From: Phlebopus portentosus
Taxonomy: Eukaryota; Basidiomycota; Agaricomycetes; Boletales; Boletinellaceae
Direction: 5' to 3'
DNA length: 64,000 nucleotides
NCBI GenBank assembly: GCA_037892935.1
Contig: JAYXKI010000003.1
Location: forward strand, 2,728,001 to 2,792,000
Part shown: piece by piece, positions 43,483 through 54,318 of the stretch
How the letters are laid out: every line of letters begins with the position of its first letter
How positions within the stretch are numbered: position 1 is the stretch's first letter
Made by a program: the position numbers and the translations under genes
Notes under the pieces: model-generated
What the model was told of the DNA's origin: nothing
Database searches by the model: none
The model's input: only the letters and a program-made list of their open reading frames with translations

Positions 43483-44900
43483 AAGGACAGACACTGGGGG
43501 AGTTTCTGGCGCATATTCAGGGACACGTCGGGGATGCGATTGCTGAGGCAGTCATCACCAATCTCAGGCGAGAAGGCGAACAGCGGGACGTACGGATCAA
43601 CTACGCGTTCGGTATTCTTCAGGCTCGTATTCTGGGAGCGGTAACAATGGCCATTCAGGGCAGTCAATCAGCCCTTGCTCAACAAGTGGTCAACTCCCAG
43701 CAAGAGATTATTCAGCTGACTGGTACGGACTTCCTGCAGTTACATACGCAGGCTAGCTACCTGGTCGAACAGGTCGAGGCTATTCGAGCCCGGATCAGCA
43801 ATGCCGAGGAAGAACTCGCGGCCCAGTACTCGATCACGGAAGGCATCCGTCGGATCCAACAAACGATTAGGCTTCGTCAATCCTACCTGACGCAGCGAGC
43901 TAGGCGAGGAGGGGCAAGGTTGAGCCCTGACTCCCCGCTGCAAGGTAGAGGCCTAGGTCTAGCTAGCCGCTTCGAAAGCGTGAGCTCAGACTCTGACGAC
44001 GACCAGATGCCCGGCCTGATCCCAGCAAGAGAACGCTTTGTGGATCAGATGGTCGAGATCATTTGCCAGAGCAGGGAACCAGAAGGAACGGACACTCAAA
44101 CAGGACAACTGTCGTCGCAGTTGCGACAGCAGGCTGTAGAAGTTGGAAGGAGCTATGTCGCTGAGGTAGTTGCGGAAGGAGGGCTGGTAGCGCCTACTGC
44201 GCTCGCCCAAGAGGAACAGGAAGTCGAAAGAAGCATCGAAGTTGAAGAAGATCTCCCGGACTACGTCTCCACAGAAACGCAACCCGGAAGCCTGGACCAG
44301 CAAGCAGAAGAACTGCTGAGGGAGGTGATTCCTGAGTCGCCACAGCCCTGGCCATCCAACGACGGATGGGGACCACCTCCCGATGCTGGGGAAGCATGGG
44401 AGGTGGACAACACGGCGGAAACGGGTTATGGCACGGGAATCCGGGAGCTCATGTGGAACGAGCAAGGAGAGCTCGTCGAGGGAGCCATCCAACGGCTGGG
44501 ATGGAACAACCACTACGTCGAAAGGAACCACCTCCAGTACCCGCACCAGGACTCGCCACCAGGATCGCCTACTCCAAGTGCTCTTGAGCTTGAGGAGAGA
44601 GAAGCAAGGCTCCAGGCGGTCAGTGAGTACTCCCCAGACTCTGATTATATCTATGATCCTATCATTCGTCCTAACAGCTGCCCTATACCATTGGACTCTC
44701 TCGACATACGAGAGGGACCACCGAGGCAGGGGGTAGCAAACATGGCGAGGGTAGTTTGGGTGCAAGGTAACGACGTAGAAGAGCCAACCAGCGAGGATCA
44801 AGAGTACTTCGATGCGAATGACGACTGGGAGACAGAAGAGGAAAGCGAGAAACACGAAAGCGGCGAGGAACGATACGAAGCTCGGGAAGAAAGGAGATAG
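43143..44900 (+). CDS. Gypsy-A upstream ORF2, coiled-coil acidic protein (up to 585 aa)
   Basis: An intact frame from ATG 43143 to TAG 44900. Convincing protein begins near ATG 43256 (MESALARISERLDSLHGRL), a coiled coil that continues to about residue 260, with SNAEEELAAQYS and QTIRLRQSYL. The rest is acidic, Pro-, Glu- and Ser-rich and low complexity. It sits between the LTR and gag, where canonical Ty3/Gypsy elements have no gene. It lies about 200 bp before gag in another frame. GTAAGG at 44970 and CATCTAG at 45086-45092 could bound an intron joining this ORF's transcript to gag. The role is unknown; a structural or RNA-binding accessory product is a guess. Confidence 0.6.
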   Translation: MEWQDNKRGSPFRRAGRRFLLQTQRLAVPQPRPGERMESALARISERLDSLHGRLDRMVSTDGQPNQVVSALRHAVIDLDNRLTSIDRSLRTLTATVARLYDMGSQYSENLTVEGQTLGEFLAHIQGHVGDAIAEAVITNLRREGEQRDVRINYAFGILQARILGAVTMAIQGSQSALAQQVVNSQQEIIQLTGTDFLQLHTQASYLVEQVEAIRARISNAEEELAAQYSITEGIRRIQQTIRLRQSYLTQRARRGGARLSPDSPLQGRGLGLASRFESVSSDSDDDQMPGLIPARERFVDQMVEIICQSREPEGTDTQTGQLSSQLRQQAVEVGRSYVAEVVAEGGLVAPTALAQEEQEVERSIEVEEDLPDYVSTETQPGSLDQQAEELLREVIPESPQPWPSNDGWGPPPDAGEAWEVDNTAETGYGTGIRELMWNEQGELVEGAIQRLGWNNHYVERNHLQYPHQDSPPGSPTPSALELEEREARLQAVSEYSPDSDYIYDPIIRPNSCPIPLDSLDIREGPPRQGVANMARVVWVQGNDVEEPTSEDQEYFDANDDWETEEESEKHESGEERYEAREERR

Positions 44901-45097
44901 GCCCTGGTTTAGAGCTGGGAGCTTGCCAGGAGGAAGGAAGACGCCCAAGAACCGACCGGGGAGGAAGGGTAAGGTGGCTAGTTGGAAAGCGGAGGTGGTA
45001 CTCGCTGGATAACTTAGCTACTAAACCATGTATTATTGTAATGCGCTGAATGAAGGTGATACTCATAAAAATGTTGGTTGAATTCATCTAGGTCATC

Positions 45098-46120
45098 ATG
45101 TCAAACAAAGATATCATGAAGTATCCCTTGTTTAAGGGAAACCCTTATGAGTCGCTTGAGAACTTCCAGAATCAAATGATCAGCCGGTTGAATGAAAAAC
45201 ATCCGAGCGACCCAGCCAAGAGGGTTAAGATTATTTTGGAATGTCTGCGAGGTCAAGCTCAGACTTGGGTTAATGGCAAATGGGCCGTGAATAGAAATCA
45301 ATTAGTCTCCACCTACAAGCGAGATGCGGATGGCAAGCTTGTTATGGACAAGAAGGGTGGATGGGACGACGAGGACGATCTATGGAACGAATTAGCGCTC
45401 AACCACAATGGCATTTTTGGACTTCAAGAAGAAGCCGAGCGAAACATTAGGACGATTTATCAGGAACGGGCGCGGGTGAAGCAGTATAACAGGGCCTTTG
45501 ACGACATTAGGATGAGGCTGCCGAAGCACTATGACCATCAGGCACTGATTTACGAGTACAAGAGAGGACTCAATCAAACAATCCTAAAAGCCCTGCTTAT
45601 GAATACAGACCACCCAGAATGGGACCTGAACCAATGGAAGGAGAACGCTAGTAATCTGGAGGCCAGTCTGATGGCTGCCAAGGTGATAGGCAGCAATAGG
45701 AAGTACACCCCTATGTTTAAAGATGGTCAGGCGGTATCGTACACGCCAGTACCCCCAGAAGCTCGCCGTCCAGCCGAGTTTCTGGGTGAGCCTATGGACA
45801 TCGACATGTCTAGGCGCTTTACTAGGGGGTCCCGAGGAGATGCCGGGATATGCTGGGCATGCAGCAAAACAGGTCACTTTGCACGGGACTGCAATAACGT
45901 AGGGCGAGACACACAGGGAAGCCGTGGACACCGAACCAACTACAAGAGACGGGTGCAGAAGAGACGATCTGGCAAGACTGGCCGCTTCCTAAAACGCCAG
46001 GAAGTTGGGATTAGCAGCGATTCTGAGATGGAAGAACTACTGGACAAGAGAACGAAGTTACCAAGGCGTAAGGAACGGGCTTCGCATGCCCTCGAGGAAG
46101 ATTCCGAGGAGGATTTTTGA
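45098..46120 (+). CDS. Gypsy-A Gag (340 aa)
   Basis: Forms the particle that packages element RNA. It starts at ATG 45098 (MSNKDIMKYPLFKGNPYESL), typical of Ty3/Gypsy retrotrans_gag domains. It has a capsid-like region (QTWVNGKWAVN, then AERNIRTIYQERARVKQYNRAF) and a CCHC zinc knuckle at residues about 251-264 (CWACSKTGHFARDC), followed by a basic tail. It ends TGA at 46118-46120. Pol lies in the minus-1 frame across the end. No internal stop. Confidence 0.93.
   Translation: MSNKDIMKYPLFKGNPYESLENFQNQMISRLNEKHPSDPAKRVKIILECLRGQAQTWVNGKWAVNRNQLVSTYKRDADGKLVMDKKGGWDDEDDLWNELALNHNGIFGLQEEAERNIRTIYQERARVKQYNRAFDDIRMRLPKHYDHQALIYEYKRGLNQTILKALLMNTDHPEWDLNQWKENASNLEASLMAAKVIGSNRKYTPMFKDGQAVSYTPVPPEARRPAEFLGEPMDIDMSRRFTRGSRGDAGICWACSKTGHFARDCNNVGRDTQGSRGHRTNYKRRVQKRRSGKTGRFLKRQEVGISSDSEMEELLDKRTKLPRRKERASHALEEDSEEDF
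46111..46120 (+). promoter_or_regulatory. Candidate minus-1 frameshift site at the gag-pol junction
   Basis: GGATTTTTGA places a T5 run right before the gag stop TGA. A TTT codon slipping back one base re-pairs with TTT and moves ribosomes into the pol frame, which is open through this point. Frame arithmetic (gag frame 2, pol frame 1) fits minus-1. No downstream stem was verified. Confidence 0.6.
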
Positions 46121-49100
46121 AGGGCCGCCAGTCGACATCAGACACTGGCGAAGGCTCAAAGGACACACAAGAGATAAAGCGCCGATGGACTATTGCTAGA
46201 CCAAACTCCAACCATCCTACTATACCCATTGACGTCATTCAGGGACAGAAAAAGGTTAATCTCTCGGCTATGATTGACTCCGGATCTGCGATCACTACTA
46301 TTAGCCCCACAGTTGTACAGAGCCTAGGGCTGAGAACAGTGCCTGCAGAAGGTAATTATACCATCCGGAATGCCGATGGATCGATTAATCATGGTGGATG
46401 GACTCGGAACATCAGAGCAATAGTGGACACAGGGATTACAAGAGGTTTAATGGACATCGTGGTGGTGGATACACACGAAGACAAGTTTCTCATAGGGAAT
46501 GATTGGCTTGAACAGCATAGACCAACCATCGACTGGACAAAGGGGATTCTTCGCAAAGGCGGAAAGGAAATTGCTTTTAATAGGACGGCACGATTGCGTT
46601 CCATACAGCTAATCCTAGCCCCCAGGAAGCTCCGAAAACGCAGAAGATGGCGAAGAATTCCAGATTACATCCCACCCGAGTGGGATGCCGATGACGAAAA
46701 AGAGGAAGCTTGGGAAACTAGGGTCTATTACCACAGCGATATCAAAACAGGACAAGAAACTGAGAAGGAAGAAGAAGAACTTACAATCATACCACCGGAC
46801 AAAGGGAAAGAAAAGGAAGCGGCAGCACCGCTTGTCACGTTCGATGAAGTCATGCACAAGCCGCCAGAACTCTCCTTCGCTAAGCAAGAAGGAAGATGGA
46901 AATTCTTTTAGTTCGGGGACAAGTGCCGAATAACGAAGGACAAACAAAACTGGCACAACTTTAACAGTCTCGAGGATGCGGATGGTGCAGTATACCGCAC
47001 CATGGTCAGAGAAATGGACAAGGGCGCCAAACATAATGAACTCCTCGATGAATATGGCGGCATGTATACAGCGCGTCTTCAGCTGATGACGATTCAGGGA
47101 GGCCTGGGAACAACGACCTCACCAACAACATCTGAAGACCAAGCAAGAGTGCGGGAAGAAATACAGGCACAAATGACAATCGATGCAGAAGGATCTGACA
47201 CGAGTAGAAGGAAGAAGCCTAGTGTACCACCTAAAGGAGGAAAGCCTGGACACTACGCACCTGATCCTCTCAAGATGCGTCGACAGAAGAGCGGAGGAAG
47301 TGATACTGATTCGAACCCTGTCATAAGGAGTATTAGGGTGGAGTGGACTCCTCCATCCGTGCACGAGGGCCAAAATGACTCAACCCTGGCAGTGCAGAAG
47401 CAGTCGGTAAGCTTCACCACACGAAGCAGAGGTACAAGCAGGGGTACTTCGGGTCGGGAGCGCCGTAGAACTAAGGCTACGAAGCGTACTAGGTTCGGCC
47501 ACCTAGCGAGATCTCCTCCTATGAGAGACCGAGGAGTGACTAGACATGAGACGCCGTTCAAGGGTAGGCTAGTGTCTAGGAAAGTGGTCCACCCCAAAGG
47601 GAGGGTAGTCCCACTCAAATGGCACAGGGCCAAAGTTAGTACGCCGCAATCATCAAGTAGGCTAGCTTCGGGAGCTCAAGTGCGCCCGCGAAGACCACGG
47701 TTTAAGGACCAAATGCAGGGCCCTGCTCCGACAGGGAAAACAAATGGTAAAGGTAACAGGTTCATTTCGAATTATGCTGCGATGGAGCAGGGACTCTCGC
47801 AGGGGCAGAAGAGGCGCCGATGGCGCACACCTGTTGACTCGGTTATGCAGCTGCCCAAAGTGGAAGAAAAAGTGCTAGAGAGAAGAGCTGGATCTGAGAT
47901 GGAGTTCAAGGGTATCCTAGGATCGCACAAGCCCGCTACCTCGATGGAAGTGGAGGACGCCTCTCGAAGAGGAAGGCCACCCAAGCCTCCTCACTGGATC
48001 CGCCGCCTAGAGCATCGACAAGTCGCATCTCGGAGAGAACGCCTTCTCAAGTATAACAGCATAGCTCAAAAATATGCGCAGGAGAAAGCACTCGATGAAA
48101 GGATGGCAGACTCTGCTGGCGACAAATCTCTCGAAGAAATTCTTCCGAAGCAAATATGGGAGTTCAGGGATAGGTTCGACAAGGATGCTGCTAAACGGCT
48201 ACCTAAGTCGGGACAATGGGACATGAAGATCGAGCTCCTACCAGGGGCAGAGCTCCCGAAACCTGGACCCGTATATCCACTCGCTCCTGCTGAAAAGCGA
48301 GCGGTAGAAGAATGGATTCGCGAAGATCTGAAGAAGAGATGGATTCGTATTGTAGGAAACCGAGTACCAGCGGAAGAAAAGGCGAACACTTGCGCACCAG
48401 TATTTGTCATAGCCAAGAAGACAATAGGGAAGGATGGCAAGCCGGAGTACAGAATTGTTATCGACTATAGAGGGCTAAATGCAGTGGTTATTCCAGACCA
48501 CCAACCAATGCCTCTGTTACATATGCTCCCGGATGATCTTGCACATGCCAAATAGTTCTCTACGCTGGATTTGCGAAGTGGGTATAACAACATCCGAATA
48601 CACCCTAGGCATGAGAAGTATGCCGCCTTCAGGACTCACATGGGAGTATACCAGCCTATGGTAATGCAGTTTGGATTAATGAATGCACCTGCGGTATTCC
48701 AACGTGCAATGAACGAGCTCTTTCAGGACATGATTGGGCAGGGCATACTCATTTATTTGGACGACATTATAGTCTATGCGGAAACGGAACAGGAACATTG
48801 GGACCTGTTAACAGAGGTATTGCACAGGTTAAGGGAAGCAGACTTCTTCTGCAAACCAGAGAAGTGCTACTTCGGAAAGAAGGAACTCGACTATTTAGGA
48901 TTTGTGGTCAACCAGTCGGGCATGCAGATGGATCCCTACAAGGTAAAAGCAGTTCAAGAATGGCCAGATTTGTCAAGCAAGCGGGACATTCGAAAGTTTA
49001 TCGGTTTCGCGAACTTCTACCGAAAATTTATCGAGGGCTTCGCCAAGATCGCTAGGCCACTAACGGAACTAATGTCTGGCAAGAAGACATTTACCTGGGG

Positions 49101-51402
49101 AGAACGACAACAAGAGAGCTTTAGGAAACTTAAAGAAGCTTTTACCACTGCACCAATGCTAGTACGACCGGATCACGAAAAGCAGTTTGTGCTGGAAACC
49201 GACGCATCAAACTTTGCGATGGGAGCCGTGCTCTCGCAGCTCGGGGACGATGAAATTTTGCATCCCATTGGATATTGGTCGAACACCTATCAAGATGCCG
49301 AGAATAACTATCCAGTAATGGACAAGGAATTACTAGCAATTGTCAAAGCCTTGAGCAACTGGAGGCACCACTTGGAAGGAGCTAGACATGAGATTCGAGT
49401 GGTTAGCGACCAAGCGAACCTTCGATATTTCATGGGAGCTAGGAAGCTAAGTGGCCGCCAAGCAAGATGGGCGACATTTCTCAGCAGATTTCGATTTCGA
49501 ATCGAGTATCGACCTGAAACCAAGAATTCACGAGCGGACGCATTATCAAGAAGGCCAGACTATGAACAGGGCCAAGAGGACCAGCCAGAACAAGTCCTAC
49601 TTCCTCCGCAATTGTTTAGAACATCGGACCTGCCCATGCGCACAGTACGGGTATTTGAGCTTACAGGAGGTCCAGAACTGGGAGAGAAGATACGAGATGC
49701 CTATGAACGATCCAAAGAGCCAGAAATTGGAACGTTCAAAGAAGGATATTGGTGGAAGGATGATAAATTGGTTATCCCGCCAGATGAAGAAGTTAAGAAG
49801 GAAATTGTACGACAGTGCCATGACGCACCGGCATCAGGACACCCGGGGTTACAAAAGACTATAGACAAACTAGAAAGAAGAGTTTGGTGGCCGAAGATGA
49901 GGGAATGGGTCGAAGAATATGTGCGCACATGCGACGTGTGCCAGAGGACGAAAGCATGACGAGGAAAGACGCAACCACCGCTGCAACCTTTGCAGATAGC
50001 GACAAGGCCCTACGACGAGATTACCATGGACTATGTCACCGGACTTCCAACGACGAGCAAAGGAAACAATGCGATACTAGTGGTGGTAGACAGGTTCTCT
50101 AAAATGGGAACTTTTATACCTACTACAGTAAATGCAAACTCGAAGACTACTGCGGACTTGATGATCAATTATGTCTACAGCAAGGTCGGAACTCCGAAGA
50201 CAGTAATCAGTGACAGGGGACCTCAATTCGCTAGCCGGTTTACAGAACAGGTGAACCAGGCCCTCGGGATCGAAACAAAGCTTAGTACGGCGTATCATCC
50301 GCAAACAGACGGTCAAACGGAGCGAGTAAATCAAGAAATGGAACAGCTATTATGTTGCTATTCCAGCTTGCAGCAGGACGATTGGGACGAACATCTGCCC
50401 ATGGCAGAATTCACCTATAATAGTCGCTCTCACTCCAGTACAGGCAAGACACTGTTTGAATTGGTGTATGGATTCCAGCCGGAATTAGGATTCAAGCTTC
50501 CGATCCGAGGAACACAAGACTATGTGGCTATGCGAAAGAAGAATCAAGAAGAAGCAACGAAGGCGTTGGAGAAGGCACGAGATGCGATGAAGAGATTTGC
50601 AGACAGACACCGAGGCCCGATGCCGTCATTTGAAGTTGGCGATAAAGTTATGTTAGATGGTCGGAATCTAACCTTGCTAGTTCCTACAAGGAAGCTAGGG
50701 GATAGAAACCTGGGACCTTATCAAGTTATTGCGAGGCATGGGCTAGTCAACTACGAGTTGGACCTCCCGAAGGAATTGAGGATCCACCTGGTGTTCTACG
50801 CAGGACTATTGATTCCCTATCGAGAAAGGAAAGATCCGGCACAGAGAACAAGACCACCACCAGAAGTCATCGCTGGAGAAACCGAGTATGAGGTCGAAGC
50901 GATCCGGGACATGAGGAAAAGGCACAGAAAATGGGAATATCAGGTTAAATGGCTCGGCTACCCGGAGGAAGAGAATACCTGGGAACCTGTGGAAGGGCTG
51001 CGCAATGCCCCAGAGAAATTGCGGGAGTATCACGAGAGGAATCGTTGGCCGGACACAATAGATCTTCCCTCTAGAAAGAAGATCGCGGATATTATAGACT
51101 CTACGCAGAGAGTAATCGACATCAAGAAGGAAGATGACGAGTTCCTGAGGACGGCACTAGGAGAGTCCGTAGCTCAGAGGGTAATTAGGAGAAGAAGATA
51201 CCAGAGCAAGACAGGTATCAAGCAGCGAGATTTCGGTTATCCGGAATGGCACAAGCGTCATTGGAGAGCCGCAAAAAGGCCATTCACTCGAAACAAAGCG
51301 CTGCCAGTTCGCAGATGGGATCTGCCAGAAGAGAAAGGGAATCCTTTATACAAGGATTGGTTTTGGGCTGACTCCTCGGATAGTGAGTGCAGCGATGCGT
51401 AG
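46117..51402 (+). pseudogene. Gypsy-A Pol: PR-RT-RH-IN-chromodomain with three stops
   Basis: One frame runs from the gag overlap to TAG 51402, interrupted only by TAG 46909-46911, TAG 48553-48555 and TGA 49957-49959. Domains in order: aspartic protease (MIDSGSAITTIS, about 46270); a basic low-complexity spacer (47200-47990); reverse transcriptase (VIDYRGLNAV, then YLDDIIVYAE at 48757); RNase H (ETDASNFAMGAV, 49198); H2C2 zinc region (HPGLQKTI...CDVCQR, 49840-49945); integrase core D, D, E (MDYVTGLP, ISDRGPQF, QTDGQTERVN); and a C-terminal chromodomain (YEVEAIRDM...YQVKWLGYPEEENTWEP, 50888-51000). The chromodomain marks it as a chromovirus clade element. Each stop is explained by one C-to-T or G-to-A change. 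Confidence 0.96.
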
Positions 51403-51407
51403 GAAAG

Positions 51408-51660
51408 CATATTTGACCTGAACAAGTCATTAAACTATTCCAAGCATACTGGGACGTACCTTGTAAGTTGGGACCGACACTAATCGGGGTCATATTTGAC
51501 CTGAACAAGTCATTAAACTATTCCAAGCGTACTGGGACATACCTTGTAAGTTGGGACCGACACTAATCGAGGTCATATTTGACCTGAATAAGTCATTAAA
51601 CTATTCCTAGCATGAGGGGAAGCATCTAGTATGTTGGAAAGCCGACACTCAGCGAGGCTT
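51408..51660 (+). repeat. 83-bp tandem repeat in the Gypsy-A 3' region
   Basis: CATATTTGACCTGAA(C/T)AAGTCATTAAACTATTCC recurs at 51408, 51491 and 51574. The first two units are nearly identical (83-bp period); the third diverges after about 50 bp. It lies just after the pol stop, outside any ORF. Confidence 0.9.
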
Positions 51661-51679
51661 CGAATTATTGAGCAAGTAT

Positions 51680-51820
51680 CACGTGACTGCCGCCTTTCTC
51701 TGAGGAGAGGTTGAGCGTCAATCACGTGATTGCTGCCCTCTCATCCAAAACAGGAAGTGTTTAAGTCACATGACTGCCGCACTTTTGTCCGGATGGGTTG
51801 TGCGTCAGGTCACATGATCA
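51680..51820 (+). repeat. Cluster of TCACGTGA-like palindromes
   Basis: TCACGTGACTGCCGCC, TCACGTGATTGCTGCC, TCACATGACTGCCGCA and TCACATGATCA occur at irregular spacing (about 35-52 bp). They look like diverged copies of one short unit carrying an E-box palindrome. This could bind bHLH factors, but that is only inference. Confidence 0.6.
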
Positions 51821-51990
51821 ATAACGGGATGAGGACTCTGGATGTACAGTGCTACAGTTGTTCCAGACAAGAGGAATGAGACACTAGTACACAAGAAGGG
51901 GTCTGGTCTAGGAAGCAACGATACGAAACAGCAAGACTATGGCTACCACAATTAAGGGATCCACACTCTCCTTGCAGTCCGAAGTGGATC

Positions 51991-52003
51991 TTAAGGGGAG
52001 GAA
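51991..52003 (+). promoter_or_regulatory. Gypsy-A polypurine tract
   Basis: AAGGGGAGGAA lies directly before TGTTACA, the start of the 3' LTR. Confidence 0.88.
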
Positions 52004-53608
52004 TGTTACAAAAATTGTGGATATACAATGCGGCGTGGTATCAGACACTATACACACCGAATTATGCAGCCTAATCGAGAGCATTTCGAAAGGCTTCAAG
52101 GACAGAATAGTGGAGACGATTCTCGCCTACTAGTACAGCAAGGACCTGGGGAGGTCGCTGTGGAAGATATTCAAGAGGAACCCGATCGACGATATTACGA
52201 GGACGAACGCGACAAAAGGGAGGACCCATACGATTTACAGCAAGGACTAGCTGGAATGCACATTAGACATACTCCTCCACCTGAGCGAAGCTACGTGCAG
52301 ATGGAAGAACGGAACATCGCGAGATACGTGGAACTCCTGCAGAAGAGACGATATCGACATAGTGCAACCAGACGCTTTGTTCATGAAAGCCTGGTTTGTA
52401 CAAACTGCTATTTGGCATACCAAAGGAGTTGGGTTCTTTCGGAATGGCTCCTCAAGAACTTTGTGGAGCACTTAGTAACTAGGGAAGGGGCCGATGTCAA
52501 GATTCGGCATAAACCTGGACCCTCGGAACAAACATTTGACCAACCATTGCCGAACCGTGGAATGAGCGCATACGATCATGAGGTATCTGTATGGCTCGAC
52601 GACAGGGATATCTATGCACTGAAGGTTGGCGTGAGAGCTTGGATCAATCAGCATCGTCACCAGACCTTGTGTCGAAACACTGCAGTGGAAGTCGATTGGC
52701 CAATCTACTACAGTGCGCCATCGGACGTCGAAAGTCTTATCGAAGAAGCAACGGATCGAATGCTAGAAGCATGGGAATGATCGGAAGAAGGGGTTATTAC
52801 AGTCGATGAATGGCGCGGGATGAATCACCTGGGACGAAGATACAGGTTAACGTCGGGAACCGGACTACTATTCTCCGACATTGATATCGCGGCTAGGCAC
52901 AGAAGAGTGTCTGCTAAATTTACACAGCCGCCAAGGTTAATCTCCAAAGATCGGCAGGGGTTGCCGATCCCAAATCCCGAGATAACAGTCAGCCCCATGA
53001 TGGAAGACTAACGGCAGAAGCTCGGCCGGAGTAACGGAGCACCTGCGAAGCGAGATCGCGGCACATGGAAGAAGTCTCCCGTGGGAGGATTGACGTTAAG
53101 GATTAACATGTGATAGGAACAGAGATCGATAGAAGCCTGGGAAAAGCTTCTTCGGATCGAAGGTAGAGAGGGGCCTGCCTAATAGGGAAGGAAGTAGTCG
53201 GTGGTGCAACCAGGAGTTTCGGTAGCACCACCAGAGTTGTCAGTGGTACTACAGACTCATGAAAGTAGTGGTGATACCAGCTGAAACATATTGTCCTAAC
53301 CAATGGCGAGGCATGGTCGGTAGTATTTGGTAGTCGGTAGTATTCAGTAGAAACTTTATTTAAGGTGCCAGCTGAGCGGGGTGTTGTCTCTCAGCAAAAT
53401 TATTTTGTACTCTCAATCATAACTGTACCCCTTTGATTGAACCTCTGCTCTACTGCTGAGTTAAGCTTGAGCCTATAGCTCGCTTCTTAGTAGTACATCT
53501 AACCTTCGCTACTCTACTCTCCAATTATACATTGTCAGAAGGAGGAAGCAGGGACTTGTTCCGGTACGCTTGGACTAACCACCTCGTCCAAAAACGCCGG
53601 TCCTAACA
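52004..53608 (+). repeat. Gypsy-A 3' LTR (1,605 bp)
   Basis: Same length as the 5' LTR, with transitions such as TTACG to TTACA near the start. It is followed by GTACC (53609-53613), the second copy of the target duplication. Confidence 0.96.
52028..53011 (+). pseudogene. LTR-internal ORF, 3' LTR copy, one stop
   Basis: Same frame as 40847-41830 but with TGA at 52778-52780 where the 5' copy has CGA, a CpG-type change. The remainder continues in frame to TAA at 53009-53011 (ending SPMMED). Other differences are single substitutions. Confidence 0.8.
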
Positions 53609-54318
53609 GTACCAGGTCCAATCACCTTCACGGTGTTGTGCCTATCATACCTGAGATAACTTGTAACTACCCTCATATTACTGAAGAATTTCTGAGGTAT
53701 GGCACTGCGAGATTGCTGCATGAACTCGCACAGCGCATCGGCCATGCTTCGCGGGACGTGGAATGCGCTCATGCATGTATTCACGCTGACCATGAGAGAC
53801 TTGTAAACTGGACGGACGGAAGCAAAGAAGCCGTTGACAACCTTGATGCTAGGGCAAGTAGGCACGCCCATATCTGCATTGGGGTCGAAATAGTATGCAT
53901 CCTTGGTGAGTGCGCGAAAACCAGTGTGAGCGGCATGCGCCATAATGATCAGGTTGAAGGCTGAGACGATAGGTGCAGGATCATAGTTGGGATTCTCACC
54001 ACGTAGGTACCTGTTGAAGAAAGAAGTTAGTATCACTATTAGATTACAGTCAAAGGGCAAGCCTTACCCAGCGAGGTCCACTGATTTAAGAGGATTAGGT
54101 CTGACAAGTGTGACAAAGTATGGGATATCATGCGTGCATGTGCCCAGTTCCTCGGATGATGGGGCCAGTGCCGTCACCGTGACCTGAAAGTTTTTTGGCA
54201 GCAGCAGCTTTGCGACAAGGCAACCAACACCATCATGCGCGATGCCCTGCACGTTCTGCAACAGTTCCTGAGACTGAGCAAATTTGGCAACAATGTGCCT
54301 GCGCAAGTCGACGGCCTC
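53609..54318 (-). pseudogene. AGO: Argonaute, N-domain and linker part (5' side of the Gypsy insertion)
   Basis: Minus-strand exons continue the gene at 38423-40817. Exon 54318-54068 encodes the end of the N domain (FQVTVTALAPSSEEL, PYFVTLVRPNPLKSVDLAG). A 57-nt intron (54011-54067; GTAAGG...CAACAG) joins it in frame to exon 54010-53609 (YLRGENPNYDPAPIVSAFN), which continues with linker 1 (VVNGFFASVRPVYKSLMVSV, ALCEFMQQS). The exon runs into the Gypsy-A target site at GPGT and resumes as VRRTK beyond 40818. Upstream of 54318 the coding stops and a decayed partial copy of the gene's own linker region begins, so the true N-terminus and promoter are missing. It probably was already incomplete or rearranged at its 5' end. 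Confidence 0.9.

Larger units (their letters stand above)
40823..53608 (+). mobile_element. Gypsy-A: 12.8-kb Ty3/Gypsy chromoviral element
   Basis: LTRs of exactly 1,605 bp each (40823-42427, 52004-53608) flank an internal region with extra 5' ORFs, gag, and a protease-RT-RNase H-integrase-chromodomain pol. The GTACC target duplication (40818-40822, 53609-53613) shows a single clean insertion into an Argonaute exon. LTRs differ at roughly a dozen and a half sites by eye, almost all transitions, and pol has three stops, so this copy is defective but structurally complete. No primer-binding site starting TGG was found next to the 5' LTR. A polypurine tract is present at 51991-52003. Other partial copies are at 1-549 and 34734-34852. 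Confidence 0.97.

Noticed and set aside
43986..44948. A 320-codon minus-strand ORF opposite Gypsy-A ORF2
   Set aside because: It lies fully antisense to ORF2 with Leu/Arg/Ser-rich shadow composition; no domain.
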